Positions 28,069-37,122 are shown, counted from the first letter of the stretch. The stretch: DNA of 64,000 nt from Flavobacterium algicola (GCF_022399565.1 NZ_JAJTUT010000005.1:62001-126000), one strand, 5' to 3'. Translations and numbers: made by a program. Notes: generated by a model from the sequence alone, not told the origin.

Positions 28069-29115
28069 CTATTGGTACTGCTTTTCATAATAAGAAGCAT
28101 AGGCACCAGAGGTAACACTTGCTAACCACTCTGAATTGTTCAAGTACCAATTTACAGTTTGCTCTAAACCTTGCTCAAAAGTCACTGATGGCGACCATCC
28201 CAATTCACTATTAATTTTATTTGCATCAATAGCATATCTTAAATCATGTCCTGGTCTATCTTTTACGTAGGTGATCAACTCAGCAGATTCACCTTCTTCA
28301 CGACCTAATTTATCATCCATGATCCCACACAGTAAACGAACTAAATCAATATTTTTCCATTCATTAAATCCGCCAATATTATATGTTCCGTGATTTGTTC
28401 CTTCATGAAATACCAAATCAATTGCACGTGCATGATCAACTACAAATAACCAATCACGTGTATAGTTTCCATCTCCATAAACAGGAAGTGGCTTTTTTTG
28501 AATAATATTATTAATGAATAATGGAATCAACTTCTCCGGAAAATGATTAGGACCGTAATTATTTGAACAATTTGTTAATACATATGGCAAACCATATGTT
28601 TCTCCATAAGCACGTACAAAATGATCTGAACTTGCTTTAGATGCTGAATAAGGAGAGTTAGGATCGTATGCGGTTGTTTCTGTGAATAGCCCTTCTGCCC
28701 CAAGTGAACCATATACTTCATCTGTACTTATGTGATAGAATCTTTTATTTTCAAAATTACCTTTCCACAATTCACGAGCTGCATTTAGTAGATTAACGGT
28801 TCCAATAACATTGGTTCTCACAAAAGCCATAGGATCTTCAATAGAACGATCTACATGAGATTCTGCTGCCAAATGCAATACCCCATCAAATTGATGCTCT
28901 TGAAATAAATCTTTGATAAACTTTTCGTCAGCAATATCCCCTTTAACAAAAGTATAATTTGGAGATTTTTCAATATCAATAATATTTTCTAAATTTCCCG
29001 CATATGTTAGTGCATCTAAATTAAAAATTTGATAATCACTATATTTTGTTACAAACAAACGTACTACATGGGAACCAATAAAACCAGCACCTCCTGTAAT
29101 TAATATTTTTTTCAT
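28069..29115 (-). CDS. rmlB: dTDP-glucose 4,6-dehydratase RmlB
   Basis: It forms dTDP-4-keto-6-deoxyglucose, the branch point to L-rhamnose. The 348-aa protein has TGGAGFIGSH at 7-16, HLAAESHVDRSI near 81, the catalytic T131-D132-E133 in STDEVYGSLG, and Y156/K160 in SPYSASKAS. The length is standard. It is unusual in being about 23 kb from rmlC-rmlD-rmlA, though all lie in the same locus and orientation. Confidence 0.97.
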   Translation of the reverse strand: MKKILITGGAGFIGSHVVRLFVTKYSDYQIFNLDALTYAGNLENIIDIEKSPNYTFVKGDIADEKFIKDLFQEHQFDGVLHLAAESHVDRSIEDPMAFVRTNVIGTVNLLNAARELWKGNFENKRFYHISTDEVYGSLGAEGLFTETTAYDPNSPYSASKASSDHFVRAYGETYGLPYVLTNCSNNYGPNHFPEKLIPLFINNIIQKKPLPVYGDGNYTRDWLFVVDHARAIDLVFHEGTNHGTYNIGGFNEWKNIDLVRLLCGIMDDKLGREEGESAELITYVKDRPGHDLRYAIDANKINSELGWSPSVTFEQGLEQTVNWYLNNSEWLASVTSGAYASYYEKQYQ

Positions 29116-29152
29116 TTACTTAAATTTTTTAATTTGAGTATTTATAAATTAG

Positions 29153-29632
29153 CTATATATCCATTCTCAGTACACACCCCAATGATTCAAGTACTAAAAC
29201 AAAGTGATTCTTATTTACTTCTTTGATAACAGCATCTTGATTTAAAAAAGGTCCAGATTCTACTTTAATTTTATCGCCTACATTATAATTGGAAATTACA
29301 ATATCACTAGAACTCGGCTTATCTAACCATTGCTTGATAGTATTTATCTCATTATCGCGAACAATCGCTGGCTTTCCAAGCCAAAATAAATACCGAACTA
29401 CCCCTGGTGACTGAAAAACTAAATTACGGCTCGCTTCAGTCAATTGCACAAAAACATACGAATTAAATAAGGGCACTTCTACTTTTTTCTTTCTATCAGA
29501 CCACTGTTTTTCTTTAATGATGAGTGGACAATAACATTCAACTCCTATTTTTTCTAATTGCTCTGCAACTTTTTTTTCCCATTTTGGTTTGGTATATACT
29601 ACGAACCAATTTAATTCTTGTTTTGTTATCAA
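29153..29632 (-). CDS. UpxY/RfaH-like transcription antiterminator (NusG N-terminal family)
   Basis: This 159-aa protein opens with LNWFVVYTKPKWEKKVAEQL, the NGN-domain signature. RKKKVEVPLFNSYVFVQL and SPGVVRYLFWLGKPAIV follow, and a KOW-like C-terminal segment starts at YNVGDKIKVESGPF. Specialised NusG paralogues of this size in Bacteroidota (UpxY) prevent premature termination within a capsule operon. UpxY genes usually come first in their operon; this one is fifth from the 5' end, after a 139-base spacer (29633-29771), and so may mainly serve the downstream unit. Confidence 0.9.
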   Translation of the reverse strand: MITKQELNWFVVYTKPKWEKKVAEQLEKIGVECYCPLIIKEKQWSDRKKKVEVPLFNSYVFVQLTEASRNLVFQSPGVVRYLFWLGKPAIVRDNEINTIKQWLDKPSSSDIVISNYNVGDKIKVESGPFLNQDAVIKEVNKNHFVLVLESLGCVLRMDI

Positions 29633-29762
29633 AACTATTTTCGTTTTATTATAATTTAAAAATATTAAACAATGCTTTATTGAAAGTTACAGTTTTAACT
29701 ACCATTAAGTAATACTGGATTTACTACTGTATGCTCCACTACTTTTCATTATTTTCAATATT

Positions 29763-29770
29763 CAAATATA
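29763..29770 (-). promoter_or_regulatory. Possible -7 box before the antiterminator gene
   Basis: The minus strand reads TATATTTG immediately after the stop codon of the upstream epimerase gene, 131 bases before the antiterminator start. No TTG lies at 17-23 bases, so it is a weak candidate for an internal promoter. Confidence 0.25.
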
Positions 29771-29771
29771 C

Positions 29772-30770
29772 TTATTTCTTCTCTTTTAGATTATTCCAAT
29801 ACCAGTCAACGGCTTCTTTCAATCCTTCCTCTAACGAAAATTTAGGATCATACCCTAAGAGAGTCTTAGCTTTATCAATACTAGCCAATGAATGGGGAAT
29901 ATCTCCTTTCCTGTTTACACCATACAAAATTTCGACATCATTAATCTTAGAATCATACTTAGACAAATAAGCTTTTAAATACTGCATTAATTCATTTAAC
30001 GTATTTCTGTCGCCACAAGCTGTATTATACACTGTATTTACTGCCGATGCATTTACAGTAGAAATGGCCAGCTCATTCATTTGAATCACATTATCAATGT
30101 ATGTAAAATCTCTTGAATAGGTGCCATCCCCATTTATCAATGGACTTTCCAACCTCATTAATTGTTGCACAAATTTAGGTATAACAGCAGCATATGCACT
30201 ATTAGTATCTTGTTTTCTACCAAATACATTGAAATATCTTAATCCTATTGTTTCCAAGCCATACGTTTTTGAAAAAATTTCTGCGTACAGTTCATTAACA
30301 TACTTTGTTATTGCATAAGGTGACAATGGTTTACCTATAACATCTTCCACTTTCGGCAATCCTTCTGAATCGCCATAGGTAGATGAACTTGCCGCATAGA
30401 CAAATCGTTTTACTTTTTCATCTCGGGCAGCTGTCAGCATATTTAAAAAACCACTTACATTAACATCGTTGGTAGTGATAGGATCTTCCAGCGATCGAGG
30501 TACAGAACCTAAGGCTGCTTGATGCAGCACATAATTAACGCCTCGTACCGCTTTAACACAATCATCAAAGTTTCTTATATCACCTTCAATTAATTTGAAA
30601 TTTTCATTATGCAAACATTTATCAAGATTATGCATATGTCCAGTAGCAAAATTATCCAAGCAAACAACATCATATCCTTTCGATAAAAAATGTTCGCACA
30701 AATTAGACCCAATAAATCCAGCTCCACCTGTAATCAATAAAGTTTGCTTAACTATCGTTTCCATGTCCAT
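29772..30770 (-). CDS. wbpP: UDP-HexNAc C4 epimerase (TviC/WbpP-like)
   Basis: This 332-aa extended SDR interconverts UDP-GlcNAc/GalNAc or the corresponding uronic acids. It has TGGAGFIGSN at 14-23, the TviC/WbpP-specific GSVPRSLEDP at 88-97, serines 128-130 in AASSSTYG, and Y152/K156 in SPYAITKY. It pairs functionally with the dehydrogenase at 26732-28036. The start lies one base from the stop of the wzc-like gene, so it is in the same transcript as the export genes. Confidence 0.93.
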   Translation of the reverse strand: MDMETIVKQTLLITGGAGFIGSNLCEHFLSKGYDVVCLDNFATGHMHNLDKCLHNENFKLIEGDIRNFDDCVKAVRGVNYVLHQAALGSVPRSLEDPITTNDVNVSGFLNMLTAARDEKVKRFVYAASSSTYGDSEGLPKVEDVIGKPLSPYAITKYVNELYAEIFSKTYGLETIGLRYFNVFGRKQDTNSAYAAVIPKFVQQLMRLESPLINGDGTYSRDFTYIDNVIQMNELAISTVNASAVNTVYNTACGDRNTLNELMQYLKAYLSKYDSKINDVEILYGVNRKGDIPHSLASIDKAKTLLGYDPKFSLEEGLKEAVDWYWNNLKEKK

Positions 30771-30771
30771 A

Positions 30772-33231
30772 TTAATTTTTCTTTTTTAAAACTCGAAATT
30801 TGCTTGCTGCCCTCTGAAGTATATTTTTTTGTTCTTGATCTTCATGATAACCATTTGAATATGCACCATATCCGTACCCGTAACCGTATGCATTACCATA
30901 TTTTGCTTTGTTTTCATAACCATTAAAAACAATGCTTACATTACTTAGTTCTTTTCTATTTAATCTGTTATTGAGCAAGGTAATCATTTCTTTTTTTGAG
31001 AAATTCTGCCTTACAATATACAAAGTTACATCTACATATTGAGTTAATTCTAGAGCATCAGAAACTAGGCCAACAGGTGGTGTATCAAGAATAATATAAT
31101 CATACTGTTGCTTTAACTCGTCAATTAATTCATTCATTTTTTCAGATAAAATTAATTCTGAAGGATTGGGGGGTATCGGTCCAGATAAGATAACATCCAA
31201 ATATGGAATATGGGTCTTATTGATAATATCTTCTACTTTTTTCTGATTAATTAAATAATTGACAACTCCTACGTCATTTGAAAGTCCAAATTCGTTTGAC
31301 AACTTAGGCTTTCGTAAATCAAGCCCAACGATTACTGTCTTTTTTTCACTTAAAGCAAAAACCGTAGCTATATTAAGCGAGCAAAAAGTTTTACCTTCAC
31401 CACTTACAGATGATGTAACCATTACTGTCTTTGCACCATTTACATTTTGTTGCTTGTATAAAAATTGTAAAGAAGAGCGAATTGCCCTGAAAGATTCAGA
31501 CAAAGCTGACTTGGGTCTATCAAACACTGCTAGTTCTGTACTATCTGTATTTAAACCTACAACTCCAATCAATGGAATTTTTGTTCTACTGGTAATATCC
31601 TCTGTATTTTGAATAGAATTATTAATAAAGAAGATAATAAAAACTACAACCAACGGAATTAAAAAACCTAGAAATAGTGCTAAAACATAATTTACAGATG
31701 TCTTAGGTCCAATTAAACCACCACCTATATCTTTTGCAGGATCAATAAAGTGAATATCTGATAAATTTGCTGCCTTAACAATATCAGCTTCGCTTCTTTT
31801 TTGCAAAAAAGTGCTGTATATATTATCACTTAAATCATATTTTCTTTTAATCTTAATCAATTCTTGTTCGTCATCTGGCAACGATTTTATGGTACTTTCA
31901 GTTTGACCAATTTTATTACTTATAGCTATTAAATCATATTCCAAAGCAGCTTTGGCCGTACTAATATTTACAAATAATACATTCTTGATAGCTTCCATCT
32001 GATTGTCAAAATCTTGGAATATTTTTTCGCTTTTTACAGCATAAGCCATAGCAGAGCGCTGGGTCGAAAGAGATATTAATTTAGAGATATTCGCAACAAT
32101 ATTTGGGTCTTCTATTCCCGCTACAGACGGAGCCGGAAGTTTCGAATAATCAACGCTATTTTTTAAATAATTCCGTAATGAATTGTAATAGGCTACTTTT
32201 CGAACAATTACATCTTTTTCGATGTCGTATTCTAACATTTTTTCAGAGAATTTGCCACCACCTTCTTCGATATCATAAATATTTTTATTTTTTCGAAAAG
32301 ACTTTAGTTCATTCCCAGTCTCTTTTAACTGCGATTCCATAGCAACAAGGGTGCTATCAATAAAGCTTATTGTATTTGTTGCAAACCTATTTTTTTCATC
32401 TAATTGCCTTGAGATAAGCATTTTTACAGTTGAATTTAGATATTCAACCATTCTTGCCTTATTTGTACCTTGCATACTTAGCGTTATGATCGAACCACCT
32501 TTATCTGCAGAATTTACGCCTACACCCTTATAACGGGAAACAGTGCCATCAAAATCATTGAATTTTACAAAGTACTCATTCCCTTTATAAAAACCTGGAT
32601 TATCATTTATTTGTAATTTCCAGTTTAAGAACGGTAGAGATACCAAAGAACCTACTTTATAGCGCTTTACAAAATCACCAACTACAACTGCTGTATTGCT
32701 GTATGCAAAATTTGAATAGGTAATCATACTCACACTAGGAGCATTCATAGGAATACGAATCTCATATTCGCTATCGCTAATAAACTTAATACCAATTAAC
32801 GTATTTGCAATTTGACCTTTAGTCTTGTCGATATCTACATAAAACGGAACTGCCCCGTAAGCATCTTCAAAATTATATTTTCCTTGAATCAAATAATCTA
32901 TATAAAACTGAAGTTTATCTACAACTAATTCATTATGTGATCTTGATTGAAAAATGGTAGAGATCGTATTTACTTGGTCAGAGATTCCTCCCCAATTGAA
33001 AACTAGACTGGTTGTCGAAGTAAAGAGAGGATTACTCTCCTCTTTAATGGAAATGAGAGTTTCCATTCCGTAAATTTTCTGTTTACGAATATTCACCTGA
33101 TAAGCTATAGTAAATGCAATGATCAAACTAATCAAAAACCACTTCCAATAGCTCGCTATTTTTATTAAAAAGCCTTTAAAGTCAAAACTTACTTGGTTTT
33201 CAAAAATTGAAAAATCTTTTATATCTAGCAT
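30772..33231 (-). CDS. wzc: Wzc-type polysaccharide co-polymerase with tyrosine autokinase domain
   Basis: This 819-aa inner-membrane protein has one membrane helix near residues 32-52, a long periplasmic coiled-coil part, and a second helix near 500-525. A cytoplasmic BY-kinase domain follows, with Walker A SVSGEGKT at 608-615, Walker A' VIVGLDLRKPK near 634 and Walker B ILDTPP near 714. The tail holds a Tyr/Gly cluster with about eight tyrosines at residues 778-796, the expected autophosphorylation site. It controls chain length and export together with the Wza-type lipoprotein 15 bases upstream. Confidence 0.95.
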   Translation of the reverse strand: MLDIKDFSIFENQVSFDFKGFLIKIASYWKWFLISLIIAFTIAYQVNIRKQKIYGMETLISIKEESNPLFTSTTSLVFNWGGISDQVNTISTIFQSRSHNELVVDKLQFYIDYLIQGKYNFEDAYGAVPFYVDIDKTKGQIANTLIGIKFISDSEYEIRIPMNAPSVSMITYSNFAYSNTAVVVGDFVKRYKVGSLVSLPFLNWKLQINDNPGFYKGNEYFVKFNDFDGTVSRYKGVGVNSADKGGSIITLSMQGTNKARMVEYLNSTVKMLISRQLDEKNRFATNTISFIDSTLVAMESQLKETGNELKSFRKNKNIYDIEEGGGKFSEKMLEYDIEKDVIVRKVAYYNSLRNYLKNSVDYSKLPAPSVAGIEDPNIVANISKLISLSTQRSAMAYAVKSEKIFQDFDNQMEAIKNVLFVNISTAKAALEYDLIAISNKIGQTESTIKSLPDDEQELIKIKRKYDLSDNIYSTFLQKRSEADIVKAANLSDIHFIDPAKDIGGGLIGPKTSVNYVLALFLGFLIPLVVVFIIFFINNSIQNTEDITSRTKIPLIGVVGLNTDSTELAVFDRPKSALSESFRAIRSSLQFLYKQQNVNGAKTVMVTSSVSGEGKTFCSLNIATVFALSEKKTVIVGLDLRKPKLSNEFGLSNDVGVVNYLINQKKVEDIINKTHIPYLDVILSGPIPPNPSELILSEKMNELIDELKQQYDYIILDTPPVGLVSDALELTQYVDVTLYIVRQNFSKKEMITLLNNRLNRKELSNVSIVFNGYENKAKYGNAYGYGYGYGAYSNGYHEDQEQKNILQRAASKFRVLKKKN

Positions 33232-33246
33232 TTATCGATCAGAATT

Positions 33247-34032
33247 TTAATTAGTTAAAAGTAAAAACATCGTACTAGCCAAAGACAATAAAGATACAAA
33301 GGTAGTTATAGATTCTAAACCTGTTTTACCTGTACCCCAAGTTTTTTGTTTCAACGGTTTCACAAAAATAAAATCGTTTGGTTGCAAATAATAATAGGGA
33401 GATTTCATTACATTAATATCTGTTAAATCTAAGTCATGCATTTCCACCCCTGTTGGAGATTGTCTCATGATTGTAACTGCTTTTCTATTACCAGTTATAG
33501 TGATATCTCCAGAATTGGCAACAGCTTCCATAATAGTCAATCGATCTTGAAAAACCGTCTTAGTACCCGTGCTACCGATTTCTCCTGTAATAGTATATTT
33601 AAACCCAGCAAGCTTAACCGTTACAAACAGATTGGCTTCCTTATTAAAATATTCAGATAATAATTGTTTTTCGATACGCAATCGTATTTCTTCAGTAGTG
33701 TATCCAATAACATTCATTTCTCCTAAAACTGGAATTCGAATATTACCATGATCATCAACAGTAAATCCATCAAAATATAGAGCAGATGGTGACTTCCCAA
33801 CCTCTCCTTCAACGGTACTAAAAATAGAAACTAATTTTGGGTCAATGGCTTTTATACTCAAACTTAAAACATCTGCGATCTGAACTCTGTAAGGTTTTGA
33901 AGCAACCAATGAAATAGCAGATTCTGAACTTGTACCTTTTTTGTATTGCAAATAGTTCAAATCTCGTGTTGAAATACATGAACCAAAAAAGAGTACTACA
34001 GTAATTAATAAAAAGAAAACAGACTTATTCAT
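33247..34032 (-). CDS. wza: Wza-type polysaccharide export lipoprotein
   Basis: This 261-aa protein starts with a lipoprotein signal peptide ending in FFGSC, with lipidated Cys19. The poly-export domain begins at KPYRVQIADVLSLSIKA, and an SLBB-type segment includes YTITGEIGSTGTKTVF. A hydrophobic C-terminal helix follows PLKQKTWGTGKTG, as in Bacteroidota Wza homologues. It is the first gene of the polysaccharide locus and precedes wzc by 15 bases. Confidence 0.93.
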   Translation of the reverse strand: MNKSVFFLLITVVLFFGSCISTRDLNYLQYKKGTSSESAISLVASKPYRVQIADVLSLSIKAIDPKLVSIFSTVEGEVGKSPSALYFDGFTVDDHGNIRIPVLGEMNVIGYTTEEIRLRIEKQLLSEYFNKEANLFVTVKLAGFKYTITGEIGSTGTKTVFQDRLTIMEAVANSGDITITGNRKAVTIMRQSPTGVEMHDLDLTDINVMKSPYYYLQPNDFIFVKPLKQKTWGTGKTGLESITTFVSLLSLASTMFLLLTN

Positions 34033-34049
34033 TTCTTTATTTTTGAGAA

Positions 34050-34057
34050 CAAATATA
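34050..34057 (-). promoter_or_regulatory. Possible -7 box at the head of the polysaccharide locus
   Basis: The minus strand reads TATATTTG, a full TAnnTTTG match, 17 bases before the wza start codon, in the 70-base spacer after recR. No -33 TTG is found at normal spacing, so promoter activity is uncertain. Confidence 0.35.
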
Positions 34058-34102
34058 GCTTTTCATTTACTATATTAAAAGTTTGACAGTTTTTTAAGCC
34101 CT

Positions 34103-34723
34103 TTAATTATTTTTCAAAGATTTTTCGAATGGAATTCTATGTAAAATACTTCTTCCAAGCGTTACTTCATCAGCATATTCTAGTTCATCACCTACTGCAA
34201 TTCCTCTCGCAATAGTAGACATAACAATAGGGGTATCTGCAATTTGTTTGTAAATATAAAAATTGGTAGTATCACCCTCCATTGTAGAGCTTAGCGCAAA
34301 AATAATTTCTAGAACTTTACCTGACCTTACTTTATCTACCAAAGAACCAATTTTTAATTGACTGGGACCAACACCTTCTATTGGAGAAATTTTACCTCCC
34401 AAAACATGATATATTCCTTTAAATTGTCCTGTCCCCTCAATAGCCATAACATCACGAATATCTTCAACAATACAAATAAGTTGATGATTTCTTTTTAGGT
34501 TGGAGCAAATTTCGCAAATTTCACTGTCAGATATATTATGACAATTGTTACAGTATTTAATATCAGCTCTCATATTCAGTAACGCCTGCGACAAAAACTC
34601 CGTTTGCTCTTTGGGTTGTTTTAACAAGTGTAACACCAAACGCAGTGCAGAACGCTTACCTATACCTGGTAATTGCGAGATTTCATTAACTGCTTTTTCT
34701 ATTAACTTAGAAGAAAATTCCAT
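34103..34723 (-). CDS. recR: Recombination mediator protein RecR
   Basis: RecR acts with RecO/RecF to load RecA at gaps. The 206-aa protein has a helix-hairpin-helix region LPGIGKRSALRLVLHLL at 18-34, the four-cysteine zinc site C58, C61, C70, C73, and a Toprim domain from ICIVEDIRDVMAIE to GGKISPIEGVGPSQL. Length and layout are standard. It lies between a CoA-binding protein gene and the polysaccharide locus, in the same orientation as both. Confidence 0.97.
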   Translation of the reverse strand: MEFSSKLIEKAVNEISQLPGIGKRSALRLVLHLLKQPKEQTEFLSQALLNMRADIKYCNNCHNISDSEICEICSNLKRNHQLICIVEDIRDVMAIEGTGQFKGIYHVLGGKISPIEGVGPSQLKIGSLVDKVRSGKVLEIIFALSSTMEGDTTNFYIYKQIADTPIVMSTIARGIAVGDELEYADEVTLGRSILHRIPFEKSLKNN

Positions 34724-34773
34724 AAAAAAAAGATGCTTTTAAACTCTAAGAATTTTTAAACTGAAAATAGTTT

Positions 34774-35139
34774 TTAATATTGGTTGGTAGCCAATAGTAC
34801 TAATGTGCAAGCTACTTCAGACTTAATATTATTTAATTCCAATAATTGATATAATTCAGGGTTCTCTGTACCTGGATTAAAAATAACTCGCTTTGGGCTT
34901 GCTTCAACTATATAATTATAATAATCACGTTGGCGGGCTGGATTTAAATACAAGCTTATAGTATCAATGTTTTTCAGCGGAATAGCCTTTGTATAAATTT
35001 TTATTCCCGACACTTCCCCTCCATTTTGTCCTATTGCAAGCACAGAATGACCTTTACTTACCAAATTGGTTATCGCTTTATTCGAGGCTCTATCTAATTT
35101 TGTAGATGCACCTAGAATTAATGTTTTTTTATTTCTCAT
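34774..35139 (-). CDS. CoA-binding domain protein
   Basis: This small protein of 121 aa starts at MRNKKTLILGAS (35139); an upstream Met at 35202 would add 21 residues across the promoter-like region and is less likely. A Rossmann-type fold is indicated by LILGASTKLDR, GHSVLAIGQNGGEV and NPARQRDYYNYI, as in the CoA_binding_2 family. The stretch VIFNPGTENPEL matches the family's conserved PG motif. The biochemical role of these proteins is not known. Confidence 0.85.
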   Translation of the reverse strand: MRNKKTLILGASTKLDRASNKAITNLVSKGHSVLAIGQNGGEVSGIKIYTKAIPLKNIDTISLYLNPARQRDYYNYIVEASPKRVIFNPGTENPELYQLLELNNIKSEVACTLVLLATNQY

Positions 35140-35168
35140 TATTTTATAATACAAAAATTGTTTTGGTG

Positions 35169-35203
35169 CAAAAGTAACACTTTTTAACACCGTTAAATTC
35201 AAA
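35169..35203 (-). promoter_or_regulatory. Candidate promoter for the CoA-binding protein gene
   Basis: On the minus strand TTTG (35203-35200), a 23-base spacer and TACTTTTG (35176-35169) match the Bacteroidota -33/-7 consensus. The -7 box is 30 bases before the start at 35139, which supports that start over the longer reading. Confidence 0.55.
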
Positions 35204-35233
35204 TTGTCAATCTTTCAATAATACTCTCACAAA

Positions 35234-36169
35234 TTATTTCTTTTCCAAAAAAACTTCAGCCATCATGCAACGTGCACTGCCTCCGCCGTGCGTTTCAATT
35301 GTAGTTAAATCAGCATGTATAATTGATGTATGTTTTTCTAATTTTTCTAGTTGCTGCACAGTTAGAGATTCATAGGCACTAGTACTCATCACCAAATAAC
35401 TGGAATCGTTATCCCCCGATACTTGCAACATATTACCCGCGAAACTATTTAATTGTTTTTCACTAATTAAAATAATTTCTTTATTATCCTTTTTAAGGTT
35501 TTCAAGAACCATCTTCCGTTCTTGTTTATCATCAATTGCATCTGCACAAATTACTGCAAAAGTGTCTCCAATACACATCATTACATTTGTATGGTAAATC
35601 AGTTTTCTATCACCATCGACAGTTTGATAAGCTTCAAAAATAACTGGTGCATAGTCAAAGTCTTCACAGAACTCGATAAACAATTCTTCATCAGCTCTTG
35701 GTGACAAGGCACAATATGCTTTCTCATTTACCCTATCGAGCACAATACTTCCTGTCCCCTCCAAATAAAATCCATCTTCTTCTGCCGAAGAATAATCAAT
35801 GATATTGTCAATTTGGAATCCTTTATCTTCTAGCAAGTCTAGAATATCTTCACGTCGCTCTAAACGTCGATTCTCAGCAAACATAGGATAGAAACCTACA
35901 TCACCATTATCATGGAAAGAAACCCAATTATTTGGAAAAATACTATCCGGTGTATTTGGAGTAACACTATCCTCTACTACGATGACATTAACACCCAAGT
36001 CAGTAAGCTTATTAACAAAAAGGTCAAATTCTTGCTGCGCTTTTGCATTTACAGTACTTGGCAGCAAATTTGCATCTCCAGTTTGGTAGAAATTATTAAC
36101 CATCGTTTGTTCATTCATTCTGAATGAAACTGGACGAATCATCAATATATTATTTGTAATTTGTTTCAT
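35234..36169 (-). CDS. ctlX: CtlX-like citrulline/arginine-modifying hydrolase
   Basis: This 311-aa protein is of the guanidino-group-modifying (pentein) superfamily. MIRPVSFRMNEQT near residue 10, PDSIFPNNWVSFHDNG near residue 71, FYLEGTGSIVLDR, the His in LIYHTNVMM, and the nucleophile Cys301 in GGGSARCMMAEVF make up the expected catalytic layout. CtlX family members are associated with arginine/citrulline metabolism. It sits 10 bases from the DDAH-like gene, so the two are probably co-transcribed. The exact substrate is not known. Confidence 0.87.
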   Translation of the reverse strand: MKQITNNILMIRPVSFRMNEQTMVNNFYQTGDANLLPSTVNAKAQQEFDLFVNKLTDLGVNVIVVEDSVTPNTPDSIFPNNWVSFHDNGDVGFYPMFAENRRLERREDILDLLEDKGFQIDNIIDYSSAEEDGFYLEGTGSIVLDRVNEKAYCALSPRADEELFIEFCEDFDYAPVIFEAYQTVDGDRKLIYHTNVMMCIGDTFAVICADAIDDKQERKMVLENLKKDNKEIILISEKQLNSFAGNMLQVSGDNDSSYLVMSTSAYESLTVQQLEKLEKHTSIIHADLTTIETHGGGSARCMMAEVFLEKK

Positions 36170-36179
36170 TTTTTTACTT

Positions 36180-37094
36180 TTATTCTCTGATTAATGGTAA
36201 TGTAGAACAACGTAATAGGCCTTCTTGCTTAGCAATCTCAGCATATGGAATTTCCTCGACAATAAATCCTTTACTTCGCAACCAATTATTCAGCCTAGTG
36301 AATTTTTGTTCAGAGACTACAACGTTTGTATCTATTGAAAAAACATTAGAGTTCATATTGTACATTTCGTTTCGCTTTACATGGAATAAGTTATCTTTTC
36401 CAAAAAGATCAACTAAATATAAATAATCGGCCTCTTCACGAAAGCCCCTTTTATAAATAATACCTTTATCCTTCCCTACGGGTTGAAAGCAACAATCTAA
36501 ATGCAATGCATTATCTCGTGCCTCTAATTTTGATTTAATTAAATCAAACTCTTTAACTATTTTATCAGGAAACATAGCCTTTATATACGCTACGCCTTCC
36601 TTATTTGTACGTGCCGTGATATAGTCTTTATAATCACTTCCCTTGTATGTTCCAACAAAAACGTGATTACCCCATAACATAACGTCTCCTCCTTCAATAT
36701 GCACCTCCAACGGTGGCTTAACAACCTTTGAAGGATTTATTGAGTCTATTATAAATTGAATCGCATCCAACTCTTGTTCTCTCTCTGGTAAAATATTAGA
36801 TTTTACAAAAACATCACCTATCACAAAACCTATATCTCGAGTAAAGATCTGATTATAATTTTGAATAAGCTTAGGGCGGTAAACTGTCACATCATACTTC
36901 AAAAGAACTGTTTCGAAACAAGTCATTTCATTAACCATGTCCTCCTCTAATGGATATGTTCCAGCCAGAATATGTTCCATAGATTTTGGATCATATGTTT
37001 CTTCTACTTTTGGCACAGGACCATTACTATTTGCTAAACCCAAAACTACGGCCTTTAACTTATCAGTTTCGTTATTAATATTTAATTCTATCAT
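36180..37094 (-). CDS. Dimethylarginine dimethylaminohydrolase/amidinotransferase family protein
   Basis: This 304-aa pentein-fold protein has FTRDIGFVIGDVFVKSN near residue 89, the acidic site HIEGGDVMLWGNHVFVG near residue 133, the catalytic His in NALHLDCCFQPVG, and Cys296 in LLRCSTLPLIRE. The pattern matches DDAH/amidinotransferase-related hydrolases that attack guanidino carbons. The adjacent ctlX gene encodes a second member of the same superfamily. Whether the substrate is arginine, a methylated arginine or another guanidine compound cannot be told. Confidence 0.85.
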   Translation of the reverse strand: MIELNINNETDKLKAVVLGLANSNGPVPKVEETYDPKSMEHILAGTYPLEEDMVNEMTCFETVLLKYDVTVYRPKLIQNYNQIFTRDIGFVIGDVFVKSNILPEREQELDAIQFIIDSINPSKVVKPPLEVHIEGGDVMLWGNHVFVGTYKGSDYKDYITARTNKEGVAYIKAMFPDKIVKEFDLIKSKLEARDNALHLDCCFQPVGKDKGIIYKRGFREEADYLYLVDLFGKDNLFHVKRNEMYNMNSNVFSIDTNVVVSEQKFTRLNNWLRSKGFIVEEIPYAEIAKQEGLLRCSTLPLIRE

Positions 37095-37114
37095 TTATTA
37101 CAGCTACTTTAAAA

Positions 37115-37122
37115 CAAAGGTA
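37115..37122 (-). promoter_or_regulatory. Possible -7 box before the DDAH-like gene
   Basis: The minus strand reads TACCTTTG (TAnnTTTG) 20 bases before the start codon, right after the gltA terminator. No -33 match was found at the usual spacing because that segment is the terminator stem. Confidence 0.35.

Noticed and set aside
30772..30850. Tandem Tyr/Gly codons near the wzc 3' end as a DNA repeat element
   Set aside because: They encode the tyrosine cluster expected at the C-terminus of BY-kinases and need no other explanation.
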